Part shown: piece by piece, positions 1 through 12,401 of the stretch
Position numbering within the stretch: position 1 is the stretch's first letter
How the letters are laid out: each line of letters opens with the position of its first letter
Assembly (NCBI RefSeq): GCF_963665055.1
Contig: NZ_OY762015.1
Span: 2,812,501 to 2,876,500 of the forward strand
DNA from: an uncultured Methanobacterium sp.
Lineage (GTDB): Archaea > Methanobacteriota > Methanobacteria > Methanobacteriales > Methanobacteriaceae
Reading direction: 5' to 3'
Length of the DNA stretch: 64,000 nt
Notes under the pieces: model-generated
Told to the model about the DNA's origin: nothing
Databases searched by the model: none
Seen by the model: only the letters and a program-made list of their open reading frames with translations
Translations under genes and position numbers: made by a program

Positions 1-419
1 TCTTCATTGTCCAGTGATTCGAAATGGGCATTTATAGTTTTAATGTCTTCTGGAGCTCTTTTTTCCCAGTAGTTATGACATTCTTCAGTTACTTTCAAGC
101 GCAGTATGCGACGATTTTCAGGGTCTCGTTTGATTCTTAAAAATCCCCGAGCTTCCAGACGGGTGGCTAATTGTTTAACGTTCTGGTGGGTGGTGCTCAA
201 GGCATCAGCCACTTCCTGTATGGAAGGTGGACTCTGGAATGCATGGGCCATTACAATCACCATCAACCACTGTTTGGTTGTAATATTGTCTTCTGCTAGT
301 TCTCGACCAATCACATAACTCCATCGCTGCTGAACCAGGAATAAAGCCACCAGAATATATTTTTCCATGTCCATTCTTTCCGCATTGTACTCTGCTTTAA
401 TGGTGTCAGAATCTTTCAT
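1..419 (-). CDS. MarR-family transcriptional regulator (3' end beyond window)
   Basis: Reading the minus strand from an ATG at 417-419 gives an open frame of about 139 codons that runs off the window edge. It begins MKDSDTIKAEYNAERMDMEK. A winged helix-turn-helix follows, with SIQEVADALSTTHQNVKQL as the recognition region and LEARGFLRIKRDPENRR as the wing, which is the typical MarR layout. MarR proteins are dimeric repressors that bind short palindromes and respond to small ligands. Two perfect palindromes lie just upstream (436-468), between this gene and the divergent CopB-type ATPase, so it probably represses itself and the ATPase. The ligand, metal or otherwise, cannot be read from the sequence. 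The extreme C-terminus is missing only because the window begins here. Confidence 0.85.
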   Translation of the reverse strand, partial: MKDSDTIKAEYNAERMDMEKYILVALFLVQQRWSYVIGRELAEDNITTKQWLMVIVMAHAFQSPPSIQEVADALSTTHQNVKQLATRLEARGFLRIKRDPENRRILRLKVTEECHNYWEKRAPEDIKTINAHFESLDNE

Positions 420-435
420 TATTCTCAGCTCATTG

Positions 436-468
436 GTAATATATTACATGTTAAGGTAATATATTACC
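436..468. promoter_or_regulatory. Twin palindromic operator between marR and copB
   Basis: A perfect 12-bp palindrome GTAATATATTAC occurs at 436-447 and recurs inside the perfect 14-bp palindrome GGTAATATATTACC at 455-468. The start-to-start distance is 20 bp, about two helical turns, so two dimers would bind the same face. The sites lie just outside the marR start (419) and upstream of a TATA-like TTTATATATAA (about 482-492) that would serve the ATPase gene at 578. MarR repressors bind sites of this size; that this MarR uses them is inferred from position. Confidence 0.7.
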
Positions 469-577
469 TAAAAAGTTGTACTTTATATATAAACTTTGTG
501 GTATGTACAAAAAATCATAAGATTGTAGGAACCATAATAATAACTACAGAATTGTTTAAGGGGTAGGGGTTGATTAA

Positions 578-2584
<2,007 letters not shown>

Positions 2585-2749
2585 GTAAGTACACGGAAGC
2601 ATTGGCTGTTAAAGAGGGTTATTTTTCCTGATTTAACCAATCAATGATTATTTTCCAATCGATGATTCATTTTCTGTTTACTACAACTTAATCCTGTCAC
2701 TTTATTTAGTCTAAGCTAATTTATTTTCTGATTATGGTTTCTTTATTGA

Positions 2750-4198
2750 TTATAGCTTCTGCTTTCTGATTACTACAGTTCTTGCAACCATATCCCCAAT
2801 CCTCTGCTTTTTATCAGACTTTGCACTGACTATCAGGCCTAATAAACCGGGTATAATAAAGGGAATCAGATCTGCAACTAAAAAAAGGTTCCGTGCAATG
2901 CTCTGACTATAACTTATTGGTTTTTGAGTATCTTCTCTGACCACTTTTAATCCCAGGGCAATTTTGCCTATTGTATTCCCTTTTTTTTCCATTAAAACTA
3001 GGTAAACAAAGATTATGATACTGGTTAGAATAATCCAAATTCCAGAAATTAACTCTGGGCTGAATGTATCGTTATTGGGAGTCACGTAAATTATTAGAAG
3101 TATAATCGCCAGTAAAACTCCGGATATCACCAGTAACAGTGCCATATCAATGAGGAAAGCCACCAGTTTTCGGGGAGTGGAAGCATATTCTCTTACTACT
3201 TTCTCTCCACATTCTCCACAGTAAACTGCGATTCCAGGATTGATGGTTTTACAGTTAACACACTGGATTTCAGCGGGTGTTCTGTTAATTTCATTTAATT
3301 TATCCTGTGTTTTAAATATCAACCCGATTTTATCACTTTTTTTCCAGAATACGACGGTTAAAAGGATGAATGGTAAAATAAAATATGGAACACCAAAGGA
3401 TGATCCTCCCGCAAAGGTTAACATGGCTGGAAGGTCATTGATAATGCCAACATTACCCACAATGCTTGTAACCAGGATGTTATTGGCAATATGGGCGCCA
3501 ATGGCTGTTTCCAAACCGTTTTCTCCTAAGGTGATGATACCCAGTACCATCCCAAAAATGAACATATTAATTACTGCTGTGATTCCGGTTATAATACTGG
3601 TTCCGTTCCAGAAATGTCCAATGGCAAAAATAACGGAAGTTAAAAAGAGGGGGATGAATGGTTTTCGGGTTAAGAGTCCTATTCCCTGCATGAGATACCC
3701 TCTGAAGAAGATTTCTTCGAAGGAGGCCTGTATAGCAAAAATGATGAGGCTTGCAATTAACAGGGTGAAAAATGGCAAGTCCAATGATAATTTGACTGCT
3801 GATGGACTGATGAGCACATCCACCACCAGGGAAGCCCCTATGATAATGGACCAGAGGCCGGCTCCCTTTAACACATTCTTCCAGTTAAACTTGGAAACAG
3901 TGGTAATCATTTTTTTAATTGTTTTACCCTGGATAAAACGAGAACAAAGATAAAATAGTACGAATGACAGGATGTAATAAACCCCGAGCATTACCATTAA
4001 AAGTAAGGGGTTTATGGTATTTACCACGTTATCTGGGTTTATATCCATTTTAACAGGATGACTCAGAAGGATAAATGGAACTAAGATTATTAAAATCAGT
4101 ATAAATGGTCCTATCCAGGCTACACTGCTGGTCAGAAGATATCTCCACCAGTTGTTTTTTCCCTGATGGGCGTTATCTAAAAAGGTTATTCGATCCAT
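2750..4198 (-). CDS. CPBP intramembrane protease-like / zinc-ribbon / RDD fusion membrane protein
   Basis: A 482-residue membrane protein with three parts. Residues 1-290 form a CPBP (CAAX protease/bacteriocin-processing, Abi) domain with motif EEIFFRG (E161, E162, R166) and later histidines in IGHFWNG (H195) and GAHIANN (about H236), which match the putative metal-binding motifs of the family. Residues about 311-331 form a zinc ribbon with CxxC pairs at C313/C316 and C327/C330. Residues about 341-482 form an RDD domain with several transmembrane segments and an RIGDMVARTVV ending. CPBP proteins cleave within membranes (Rce1-type) or process peptides; RDD domains are of poorly known function. 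It is convergent with the copper ATPase and appears to be transcribed alone. The substrate is unknown. Confidence 0.8.
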   Translation of the reverse strand: MDRITFLDNAHQGKNNWWRYLLTSSVAWIGPFILILIILVPFILLSHPVKMDINPDNVVNTINPLLLMVMLGVYYILSFVLFYLCSRFIQGKTIKKMITTVSKFNWKNVLKGAGLWSIIIGASLVVDVLISPSAVKLSLDLPFFTLLIASLIIFAIQASFEEIFFRGYLMQGIGLLTRKPFIPLFLTSVIFAIGHFWNGTSIITGITAVINMFIFGMVLGIITLGENGLETAIGAHIANNILVTSIVGNVGIINDLPAMLTFAGGSSFGVPYFILPFILLTVVFWKKSDKIGLIFKTQDKLNEINRTPAEIQCVNCKTINPGIAVYCGECGEKVVREYASTPRKLVAFLIDMALLLVISGVLLAIILLIIYVTPNNDTFSPELISGIWIILTSIIIFVYLVLMEKKGNTIGKIALGLKVVREDTQKPISYSQSIARNLFLVADLIPFIIPGLLGLIVSAKSDKKQRIGDMVARTVVIRKQKL

Positions 4199-4447
4199 CT
4201 TATTCAGAACCGCTGTTAATTACCAAATATTCATTCAATTAAATAGGACTTGAACTGTTTTTATAAATTATATATTATATTGAGGTGAGTTCATGTATTA
4301 TTTTTTTATTCTATATTACTATTGCTATTTTGTGGTATTTTCATCAAATTTAATGCTTTTGTAATTAAAACCATTTTTTTAGAATGTGTAGTTGGAAAAA
4401 GAATTATTTTAAAAATATCTACTTTTTTAATATTTAATAGTATTTAA

Positions 4448-4539
<92 letters not shown>

Positions 4540-4697
4540 CCACATTGAAATTAAATTCGCATTGCATTAATATTTTTGGTTGATTATTACAGAATGCTGG
4601 CTGATTGTTATGATGGATTGACTTTAGTGATTTGATTGGCTGTATCTGGATCTGCTGTTTATATCCTTGGATTGTTGTTGATGGGGCCACAACATTT

Positions 4698-4733
4698 ATA
4701 TGTTCAATTGAACATCTATTCATATGAACATAT
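4698..4733. promoter_or_regulatory. Palindromic operator and TATA box upstream of the Zn/Cd ATPase
   Basis: A perfect 16-bp palindrome ATGTTCAATTGAACAT spans 4700-4715. A second palindrome TTCATATGAA follows at 4719-4728. The outer arms ATATGTTCA (4698-4706) and TGAACATAT (4725-4733) also form an inverted repeat. The left arm overlaps a TATA-like TTTATATG (4695-4702), so binding here would block the promoter of the ATPase gene at 4801. TGAACA/TGTTCA half-sites resemble ArsR/SmtB metal-sensor operators; no such regulator gene is in this window. Confidence 0.6.
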
Positions 4734-4800
4734 TTTCTAAGAAATGAAGTTTAGTGTAAATAATTATCTGTAGGTAATCTAAAAAATAGAGGAATTTTCT

Positions 4801-6807
4801 ATGTCCATAGACAATCAGCATAATCATCAACATAACCCTCAGCAATGTACAGAAGATGAAAATTCACCTGATACTTGTAGCTGCTGTGGAGGGGACCTGT
4901 TCGAGGAAAAACAGCCCCAGTGGAAACATAAACCCCTACTAATCATCATTACATCTGCAGTAATCTTTGCTATTGGTATAATCCTTGAAAACTTCCTGAA
5001 CCAGGGGCTCCTGGCTGAGGTTGCATTCCTGGGTGTGGTAGCAGTGGCTGGTTTTGAAATAATTAAAGGGGCATTTAAAGGTTTGTTGAAGCTCCGTTTC
5101 AACATGAACCTGCTCATAACCATTGCAGCTGCTGGTGCATTTTTGATTGGTCACGGTGAAGAGGGTGCTGCAGTGATGTTCCTGTTCTATGTGGCTGAGT
5201 TTCTGGAAGACTATGCCAGTGAAAGAGCGCGCAGCTCAATAGCAGCCCTCCTTAAACTGGCACCTGAAACTGCACATGTCATTAGAAATGGCCAGGAACT
5301 CGAGATTCATACTCATGACGTGAACCTTGATGAGAAAATGGTGGTCCGTCCTGGTGACAAGGTACCTCTTGATGGATTGGTGGTCAAGGGTGCATCAGCA
5401 GTGGATCAATCTCCCATAACTGGGGAAAGTATACCAGTCACCAAAAAAGAGGGTGATGAAGTCTTTGCAGGTTCAATCAACACCGAAGGTTACCTGGAAA
5501 TCAGTGTAACCCGGAAGTCAGATGAAACCATCATATCCAGAATAATAGAACTGGTGCGTGAATCTAAAAATAAAAAATCAAAAACAGAAGCTTTCATTGA
5601 CCGCTTTGCCACATATTACACTCCCACAGTTATCTTTGCCGCGGTATTGGTCGCTTTAATACCTCCATTCTTCCTTAACATGTCATTTGATGAATGGTTC
5701 TACCGGGCTCTGGTTTTACTGGTGGTATCATGCCCCTGTGCCCTGGCAATATCCACCCCTGTTTCCATGGTTTCAGGGATCACCGCTGCCACCAGAAACG
5801 GTGTTCTCATAAAAGGTGGAGAATATGTGGAAGAAATGAAGAATGTGAAGGCAATGGTCTTTGATAAAACAGGAACCTTAACCGAGGGTCGTCTGGAAGT
5901 GGCAAATATTATCAGCTTCAATGACAATTCTCGAGAGGATATTTTAAAATTAGCTGCTTCCTTGGAATCACGTTCCAAACATCCCCTGGCCAGAGCCATA
6001 CTCCAGAAGGCAACAGATGAAGGTCTGAAACTGGAAGAGGTTCATAACTTCAAATCCATTACCGGAATCGGTTTAAAAGGTGAAATAAGTGGAAACACAT
6101 TCTATGTGGGAAATAAAACCCTCTTTGAAAATTCAGGTATTTTAAATGAAAGGGAATCTCATAATATTGGTATTCTGGAGAAAATAAGTGGATATGAGAC
6201 TGAAGGTAAAACCACCATCTTGCTGGGAACCGAACAGGAGGTTCTGGGGTTAATGGTTCTAATGGATCGCATTAGGGATGAGGCCCCAGAAACTGTTAAA
6301 TTCCTTAAAAATAACGGTATTCGGACGGTAATGCTCACTGGGGATAATGATGGCACTGCCCGGAGGGTAGCATCCCAGTTAGGTCTGGATGAATATTACC
6401 ACAGTCTCCTGCCAGAGGATAAAGTTAGAAAAATAGATGAACTGGTTGAGAACCACGGGCATGTGGCCATGGTGGGTGATGGTGTTAACGATGCACCTGC
6501 CCTGGCAAGGGCCAACATAGGAATTGCCATGGGTGCAGCAGGTTCAGACGTGGCCATTGAAACTGCCGATGTGGCCTTGATGCATGATGATTTATCCAAA
6601 CTGGAATATCTTTTAAAATTGAGCCAGAAGACAATGAGGGTGGTGCAGCAGAACGTGGCACTCTCCATACTGGTTAAAAGTTCCTTTGCCATCATGGCAG
6701 TGCTGGGTTTGGTGACACTGTGGATGGCTGTGGGAATTGGAGATATGGGCCTTAGCCTGGCAGTCATACTCAACGCTATCTGGATAGGCAGTCAGAAAAT
6801 CCAGTAA
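4801..6807 (+). CDS. Zn2+/Cd2+/Pb2+-exporting P1B-type ATPase
   Basis: A 668-residue P1B ATPase of the ZntA/CadA type, expected to export divalent soft metals from the cytoplasm. It shows a His-rich start and a CSCCGG cluster (about C26-C29) in place of a classical HMA domain, ITGES in the actuator (about 206-210), the metal motif CPC (C311, P312, C313), DKTGTLT with phosphorylated D355, and GDGVNDAPAL. The last membrane part has GIGDMGLSLAV, matching the DxG motif that marks the P1B-2 (Zn/Cd/Pb) group. The promoter overlaps a palindromic operator (4698-4733). Being P1B-2, it complements rather than duplicates the CopB-type pump at 578-2584. Which of Zn, Cd or Pb matters in vivo cannot be told. 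Confidence 0.9.
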   Translation: MSIDNQHNHQHNPQQCTEDENSPDTCSCCGGDLFEEKQPQWKHKPLLIIITSAVIFAIGIILENFLNQGLLAEVAFLGVVAVAGFEIIKGAFKGLLKLRFNMNLLITIAAAGAFLIGHGEEGAAVMFLFYVAEFLEDYASERARSSIAALLKLAPETAHVIRNGQELEIHTHDVNLDEKMVVRPGDKVPLDGLVVKGASAVDQSPITGESIPVTKKEGDEVFAGSINTEGYLEISVTRKSDETIISRIIELVRESKNKKSKTEAFIDRFATYYTPTVIFAAVLVALIPPFFLNMSFDEWFYRALVLLVVSCPCALAISTPVSMVSGITAATRNGVLIKGGEYVEEMKNVKAMVFDKTGTLTEGRLEVANIISFNDNSREDILKLAASLESRSKHPLARAILQKATDEGLKLEEVHNFKSITGIGLKGEISGNTFYVGNKTLFENSGILNERESHNIGILEKISGYETEGKTTILLGTEQEVLGLMVLMDRIRDEAPETVKFLKNNGIRTVMLTGDNDGTARRVASQLGLDEYYHSLLPEDKVRKIDELVENHGHVAMVGDGVNDAPALARANIGIAMGAAGSDVAIETADVALMHDDLSKLEYLLKLSQKTMRVVQQNVALSILVKSSFAIMAVLGLVTLWMAVGIGDMGLSLAVILNAIWIGSQKIQ

Positions 6808-6810
6808 AAT

Positions 6811-6839
6811 TCTTTTATTATTTTTTTTATCCCTTTTTT
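6811..6839 (+). terminator. T-rich terminator after the Zn/Cd ATPase
   Basis: T tracts, including eight T at 6821-6828 and six T at 6834-6839, directly follow the stop codon. Archaeal RNA polymerase ends on such U-rich stretches without needing a hairpin. Confidence 0.5.
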
Positions 6840-6929
6840 AAATCCTTTTTCAAGTCCTTTTTTCTCAAATCTTTTGTTAATGTTTCATTTTAACAAATTC
6901 TTTTTCTCAAGTAATTAGTTTACTTTTTG

Positions 6930-8015
6930 TTAACTAGACACTGTTGTGATTTGTTGCTTTAGATTGTTTGAATCCGTGCTAACTCTCACAAAATCCTTCA
7001 ATTTTTCCAGGGCACATCCATTATTGATGTTTTCTCTGGCTAAATCCACTCCCTCTTTAAGGTCATGGGCCTTGCCTGCCAGAAAAAGAATAGCCCCTGC
7101 ATTGGCCAGACAAATATCCATCCGGGCCTTCTGAGCAGAATTTTCCATTTTCCCTTCCAGAACTTCCATTGCAATCTCCAGATTTTCTGAAAGAGTATCC
7201 TGAGCCCGGATCAAATCTTTGTCAACCATTTCAAGTCCAAAATCTTCAGGGTAAAGTTTAAGGACTTCTATTTTACCATTATCCAGGATAGCTGCTGTGG
7301 TTTTGCCAATGAGGGAAATTTCATCCAGGGCTGGTTGGCCCGCTTCATCAAAACCATGCATTACCATGGCCCTTTTAACTCCTAAATTTTTGAGGACCTG
7401 GGCAATTAACTCCACATAGTCTGGATGGAAAACACCCATGAGATGGATATCTGCACTAGCCGGGGAAGTTAATGGTCCTAAAATGTTAAAAACCGTGCGA
7501 ATACCCAGCTTTCTGCGCACAGGCATAACCTGTTTCATGGCTGGATGGAAGTTAGGGGCGAACATGAATCCTATCCCTGCATTTTCCAGGCAAAACTCCA
7601 CACCAGCTGCATCACAGTTAATATTAACTCCCATAGCCTCTAGAATATCTGCACCACCACATTTACTGCTTATAGCACGGTTTCCATGTTTGGCAATGGG
7701 AACGCCCGATGCTGCTGCAATTAGGGTGGCAATGGTACTGATATTAAATGTTTTAAAACTATCTCCCCCAGTACCACAGGTGTCAACCAGTGGTTCATCT
7801 AACTGAGGGGATACCTTGATGGAGAACTTACGCATGGCCTTAACAAATCCGGTTATCTCATCCACAACTTCACCTTTAGTGGCCAGTGCCGATAAAAATG
7901 CAGCCATCTCCATATCACTGGACTGACCACCCATCATTTCCACCATACACGCATAAGCTTCATTTTCGCTTAGATCCTGCCTGGAGGTTACCTTACCTAA
8001 ACATTCTGCAATCAT
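6930..8015 (-). CDS. trpD: Anthranilate phosphoribosyltransferase
   Basis: A 361-residue protein that transfers phosphoribose from PRPP to anthranilate, the second committed step to tryptophan. The signature loop DTCGTGGDSFKTFNIST (PRPP pyrophosphate binding) lies near residues 78-94, followed by KHGNRAISSKCGGADILEAMG. The length is normal for the family. It is the last gene of the minus-strand trp operon, 59 bp behind trpA. It is placed at the end of the operon, as known for Methanothermobacter, and not beside trpE/G as in enterics. Confidence 0.95.
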   Translation of the reverse strand: MIAECLGKVTSRQDLSENEAYACMVEMMGGQSSDMEMAAFLSALATKGEVVDEITGFVKAMRKFSIKVSPQLDEPLVDTCGTGGDSFKTFNISTIATLIAAASGVPIAKHGNRAISSKCGGADILEAMGVNINCDAAGVEFCLENAGIGFMFAPNFHPAMKQVMPVRRKLGIRTVFNILGPLTSPASADIHLMGVFHPDYVELIAQVLKNLGVKRAMVMHGFDEAGQPALDEISLIGKTTAAILDNGKIEVLKLYPEDFGLEMVDKDLIRAQDTLSENLEIAMEVLEGKMENSAQKARMDICLANAGAILFLAGKAHDLKEGVDLARENINNGCALEKLKDFVRVSTDSNNLKQQITTVSS

Positions 8016-8074
8016 AGAACCATAACCTTCCTATTAATCTAATCATTTCCTGGTTGCAATTCATTGGATGTAAT

Positions 8075-8889
8075 TCATTTTTTGGTTGCTTCCTTGAGTT
8101 GGCGACAGAAAGACCCAATTTCATCCAGCATTATCTTTTTATTCTCCAGATTTTCAGTTACCAGGTCCAGTATGGCACTGGCCACAATGGCTCCATCTGC
8201 CCCGGCACTGATCACGCTGGCAACGTGTTCCGGTTTGGAAATACCAAAACCAACACTCAGTGGGAGATCGGTGTGACTTCTCACCCGCTTAATAAGGTCT
8301 ACAGAACTTGTCTGGAGATTTCCTCTTGCTCCAGTGACTCCCATAACTGCCACTACATATAGAAATCCATCACAGAGATTGGAAATTTTTTCCAACCTTG
8401 CATTGCTGGTGGTTTGGGCAGCCATGAAGATCTGCTGAACCCCATACTCTTTGGAGGCATTAATCGCATCTTCTGATTCTTCAGGAGGTAAATCTGCCGC
8501 TAAAATGGCGTTGACTCCACTTTCAAAGGCAGCTTCATAGAACTGGTTAACACCCATCTTGTAAATCAGGTTGTAGTACACCAGCAGGCCAATGGGTATG
8601 GATGTGAACTCTCTGATTTTTTTTACAAATTCAAATCCTCTCTTGGTGGTCATACCAGACTTAAGTGCCCTTAAATCGGAATCCTGAACTGTAGGGCCAT
8701 CAGCAACTGGATCACTGAAAGCAAATCCTATCTCCAATGCATCAGCACCATTTTCCACGAAAGTCTTCACTATCTCCAGGGAGGTGTCAAAGTCAGGGTC
8801 TCCTGCCACTATAAATGGAATGAAAGCACCCTCATTTTTGGATTTAACCCGGGCAAACATTTCCTGGTAACTTTCTGCTTCTTTGGTAT

Positions 8890-8893
<4 letters not shown>
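8075..8893 (-). CDS. trpA: Tryptophan synthase alpha chain
   Basis: A 272-residue TIM-barrel subunit that cleaves indole-3-glycerol phosphate to indole and glyceraldehyde-3-phosphate; indole is channelled to TrpB. The motif ALEIGFAFSDPVADGPTVQ contains the catalytic Glu and Asp. GFGISKPEHV and GADGAIVASAI form the phosphate-binding part. Position 4 of the motif region reads F instead of the usual P (GFAFSDP versus GIPFSDP), which is conservative. The start overlaps the end of trpB by 4 bp (ATGA), so the two are translationally coupled. Confidence 0.96.
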
Positions 8894-10080
<1,187 letters not shown>

Positions 10081-10214
10081 ATTTGAATTTAAAGAGATTA
10101 TCTAAATTTTAATTCCCATTTAAATCGTTTATTTATCCTTATTTCAATCATTAAAATATTTCAAGTTCATTCATTGAAATATATTTGATTTAATTGTCCT
10201 GTTTATGTAATTAT

Positions 10215-10973
10215 TTAATTAAATTCCTTAATTTTCAATTCCTTAATTTTCATTAATTCCATTATTTTAGCAGAATTTTTAACCCCGGGCTCATCTTCCA
10301 CTCCAGAGTTAACATCCACAAAGTCAAAGAATTTTTCCAGGGTCTCTGATTCTGTTTGGATCCTTTTTTTATCCATTCCTCCGGCCAGGAATAGTTTTAA
10401 ATTAGGGTTACTATCCTTTGCAATTTTTGCAGCTTCAATAGCTGTTTTTGTGGGGATACATCTTCCAGTTCCACCTGTTTTCCCTTTAACTTCATAATCA
10501 AAGAGAATATAATCGCAGACGCTGGCAAAATCCTGAATTTCCTTAATTTTTTCAGGATACATTACTTCTGATAATCCCAGGGCCCGGGTAACTGTTAAAT
10601 CACTGTTATTATCTTCAATCAGATCTTTATCCCTTGAATGTTCTTCCCTAATTTGTTGATTTTCCTCTATTTCTCTGGTTAACTGATAATCTTTTTTCAA
10701 CCTATCTATCTCACAAGCAGAGAGTGAATGGAGTTGTATATTCTTTAATCCTGTTTTATCTATCCTTTCTTTGGCATCCGCCATATTTTTGGGCTCAATT
10801 ACAAGCACCGCCTTCTTTTTATCATCTATAAATGAGGTTAAATCCTTTATGTCTTCAATTTCAACCATTCTTTTGGATCTTTTGATGTTGATAAATCCAA
10901 TTAGATCTGCACCAGCTTTTAAACAAGTTGAAAGGTCTTCTTTTCGGCATATTCCACAGATTTTAATGTTCAT
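10215..10973 (-). CDS. trpF: Phosphoribosylanthranilate isomerase with an internal insertion
   Basis: A 252-residue TIM barrel that isomerises phosphoribosylanthranilate to CdRP. The catalytic Cys is in KICGICR (C6) and the catalytic Asp in YILFDYEVKGKTGGTG (D159); the phosphate site is LFLAGGMDKKR. The family is usually about 200-230 residues. The excess lies in a charged, low-complexity stretch at about residues 99-126 (REIEENQQIREEHSRDKDLI), which interrupts an otherwise normal fold in a surface loop. It lies between trpC (52 bp upstream) and trpB. Confidence 0.93.
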   Translation of the reverse strand: MNIKICGICRKEDLSTCLKAGADLIGFINIKRSKRMVEIEDIKDLTSFIDDKKKAVLVIEPKNMADAKERIDKTGLKNIQLHSLSACEIDRLKKDYQLTREIEENQQIREEHSRDKDLIEDNNSDLTVTRALGLSEVMYPEKIKEIQDFASVCDYILFDYEVKGKTGGTGRCIPTKTAIEAAKIAKDSNPNLKLFLAGGMDKKRIQTESETLEKFFDFVDVNSGVEDEPGVKNSAKIMELMKIKELKIKEFN

Positions 10974-11025
10974 ATCCTTAACCTTTCGTATCCTTAATTA
11001 TTCCTTTGATATCCTGATTTTCTAA

Positions 11026-11826
11026 TTATCTCTTTTGTCTTCGGGTTTTGGAATTTTTCCCGGCAAGTACCAGGCTGTTAACTTTTTCCAGGATATTGGA
11101 AGATTTCATAATACTGCTTCCCACCAGAAGAGCGTCTACTCCCAGTTTGGATAGGAAATCCACATCTTCCGGACTTTGAACTCCACTTTCTGATACCAGG
11201 GTGATATTTGATGGCACATAACTGGCCAGTTTTTCGGTTCTCCTTAGATCAATCTTAAAATCATCGAAGTCCCTATTGTTTATTCCTATCACTTCTGCTC
11301 CGGCTCTAACGGCTGTTTCTATTTCTTCAGGGTTTTTACATTCCACCAAGGCATCCATATCCAAGTATTTGCATATTTCAATCCCTTCCTTCAGATCTGG
11401 ATATATGTCGGCCATTAAAAGAACTGCACTTGCACCGTAGGCCCGGGCTTCGTAGATCTGATAGGGATCCAGGATGAAATCCTTGCGAAGTAGGGGAAGT
11501 CGGGTTATTCTGCAGGCCAGTTTCAGATTGTCAATGTTGCTTTTGAAATATGATTCTTCAGTCAGCACACTCACTGCACTGGCTCCTCCTTCCTCAAACA
11601 GGGGAACCACATCACCCACTGTAAGCTGGCTGATTTCACCCAGGGAGGGTGATGCTGGTTTGTACTCGCAGATAATGGAAACATCTTCCTCTTTAAGTAG
11701 TGATTTTTTAAAGTCTGTTCGAAGCTTAACCCGTTTAATGTTCTCTTTAAGTTCAGCCAGTGGTTGGTATTTTTTCCTTATCTCCAGCAACCTTTCCCTT
11801 TCTTGGATTATGTCAGTGAATTTCAT
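11026..11826 (-). CDS. trpC: Indole-3-glycerol phosphate synthase
   Basis: A 266-residue TIM barrel that closes the indole ring from CdRP. IICEYKPASPSLG carries the substrate-binding and catalytic Lys region, LLRKDFILDPYQIYEARAYG the second catalytic Lys, and then GINNRDFDDFKIDL and SESGVQSPED the remaining active-site strands. Length and motifs are standard. The start overlaps the trpG stop by 4 bp, indicating translational coupling. Confidence 0.96.
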   Translation of the reverse strand: MKFTDIIQERERLLEIRKKYQPLAELKENIKRVKLRTDFKKSLLKEEDVSIICEYKPASPSLGEISQLTVGDVVPLFEEGGASAVSVLTEESYFKSNIDNLKLACRITRLPLLRKDFILDPYQIYEARAYGASAVLLMADIYPDLKEGIEICKYLDMDALVECKNPEEIETAVRAGAEVIGINNRDFDDFKIDLRRTEKLASYVPSNITLVSESGVQSPEDVDFLSKLGVDALLVGSSIMKSSNILEKVNSLVLAGKNSKTRRQKR

Positions 11827-12401
11827 GAGACTTCCATCTCCAGGAAATTTTTCATGATTCTTTTACCATCACCAGTTCCAATGGATTCTGGGTGGAACTG
11901 AAGGCCAAATATGGGATAATCATGGTGTTTAATTGCCATTATCATTCCATCCTCTGTTTCAGCCAGTATGTCCATGGAAGGTGGTGTGCTGTCCCTTTTA
12001 CAGACCAGGGAATGGTACCTTGCAGCGGGAAGTGGGCTTTTAACACCCTGGAACATGCCTGTATTCTGGTGATGAATCAGACTTTTTTTCCCATGGACTG
12101 GTTCTGTACGTGTGATTTCACCACCAAAGGCTGTGAAAATTCCCTGATGTCCCAGGCAAACGCCCAGTACTGGTATTTCCTGGCCAAGTTCCAGAATGGT
12201 ATCGCGGGAGACACCAAAATCCCTCTCATTTTCCGGGTTCCCAGGACCAGGGGATATTATGATCCGGTCTGGTTGTAGTTTTCTTATTTCTTCCACAGTT
12301 ATTTCATCATTTCTAAAGACGCGGATGTTTTTTTCAAATTCTCCCACCAGTTGATAGAGGTTATAGGTGAAAGAATCGTAATTATCGATTATTAGAATCA
12401 T
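11823..12401 (-). CDS. trpG: Anthranilate synthase glutaminase subunit
   Basis: A 192-residue class I glutamine amidotransferase that supplies ammonia to TrpE. The oxyanion motif IISPGPGNP, the nucleophile Cys in GVCLGHQ, and the His/Glu pair in LQFHPESIGT make the catalytic triad. It overlaps trpE by 4 bp at its start and trpC by 4 bp at its end. The tight coupling to trpE supports TrpG over PabA. Confidence 0.96.
   Translation of the reverse strand: MILIIDNYDSFTYNLYQLVGEFEKNIRVFRNDEITVEEIRKLQPDRIIISPGPGNPENERDFGVSRDTILELGQEIPVLGVCLGHQGIFTAFGGEITRTEPVHGKKSLIHHQNTGMFQGVKSPLPAARYHSLVCKRDSTPPSMDILAETEDGMIMAIKHHDYPIFGLQFHPESIGTGDGKRIMKNFLEMEVS

Noticed and set aside
3240..3953. Long plus-strand open frame of 237 codons
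   Set aside because: It lies wholly antisense to the CPBP-RDD gene, whose domains and motifs are clear; its product is low-complexity and has no recognisable family.
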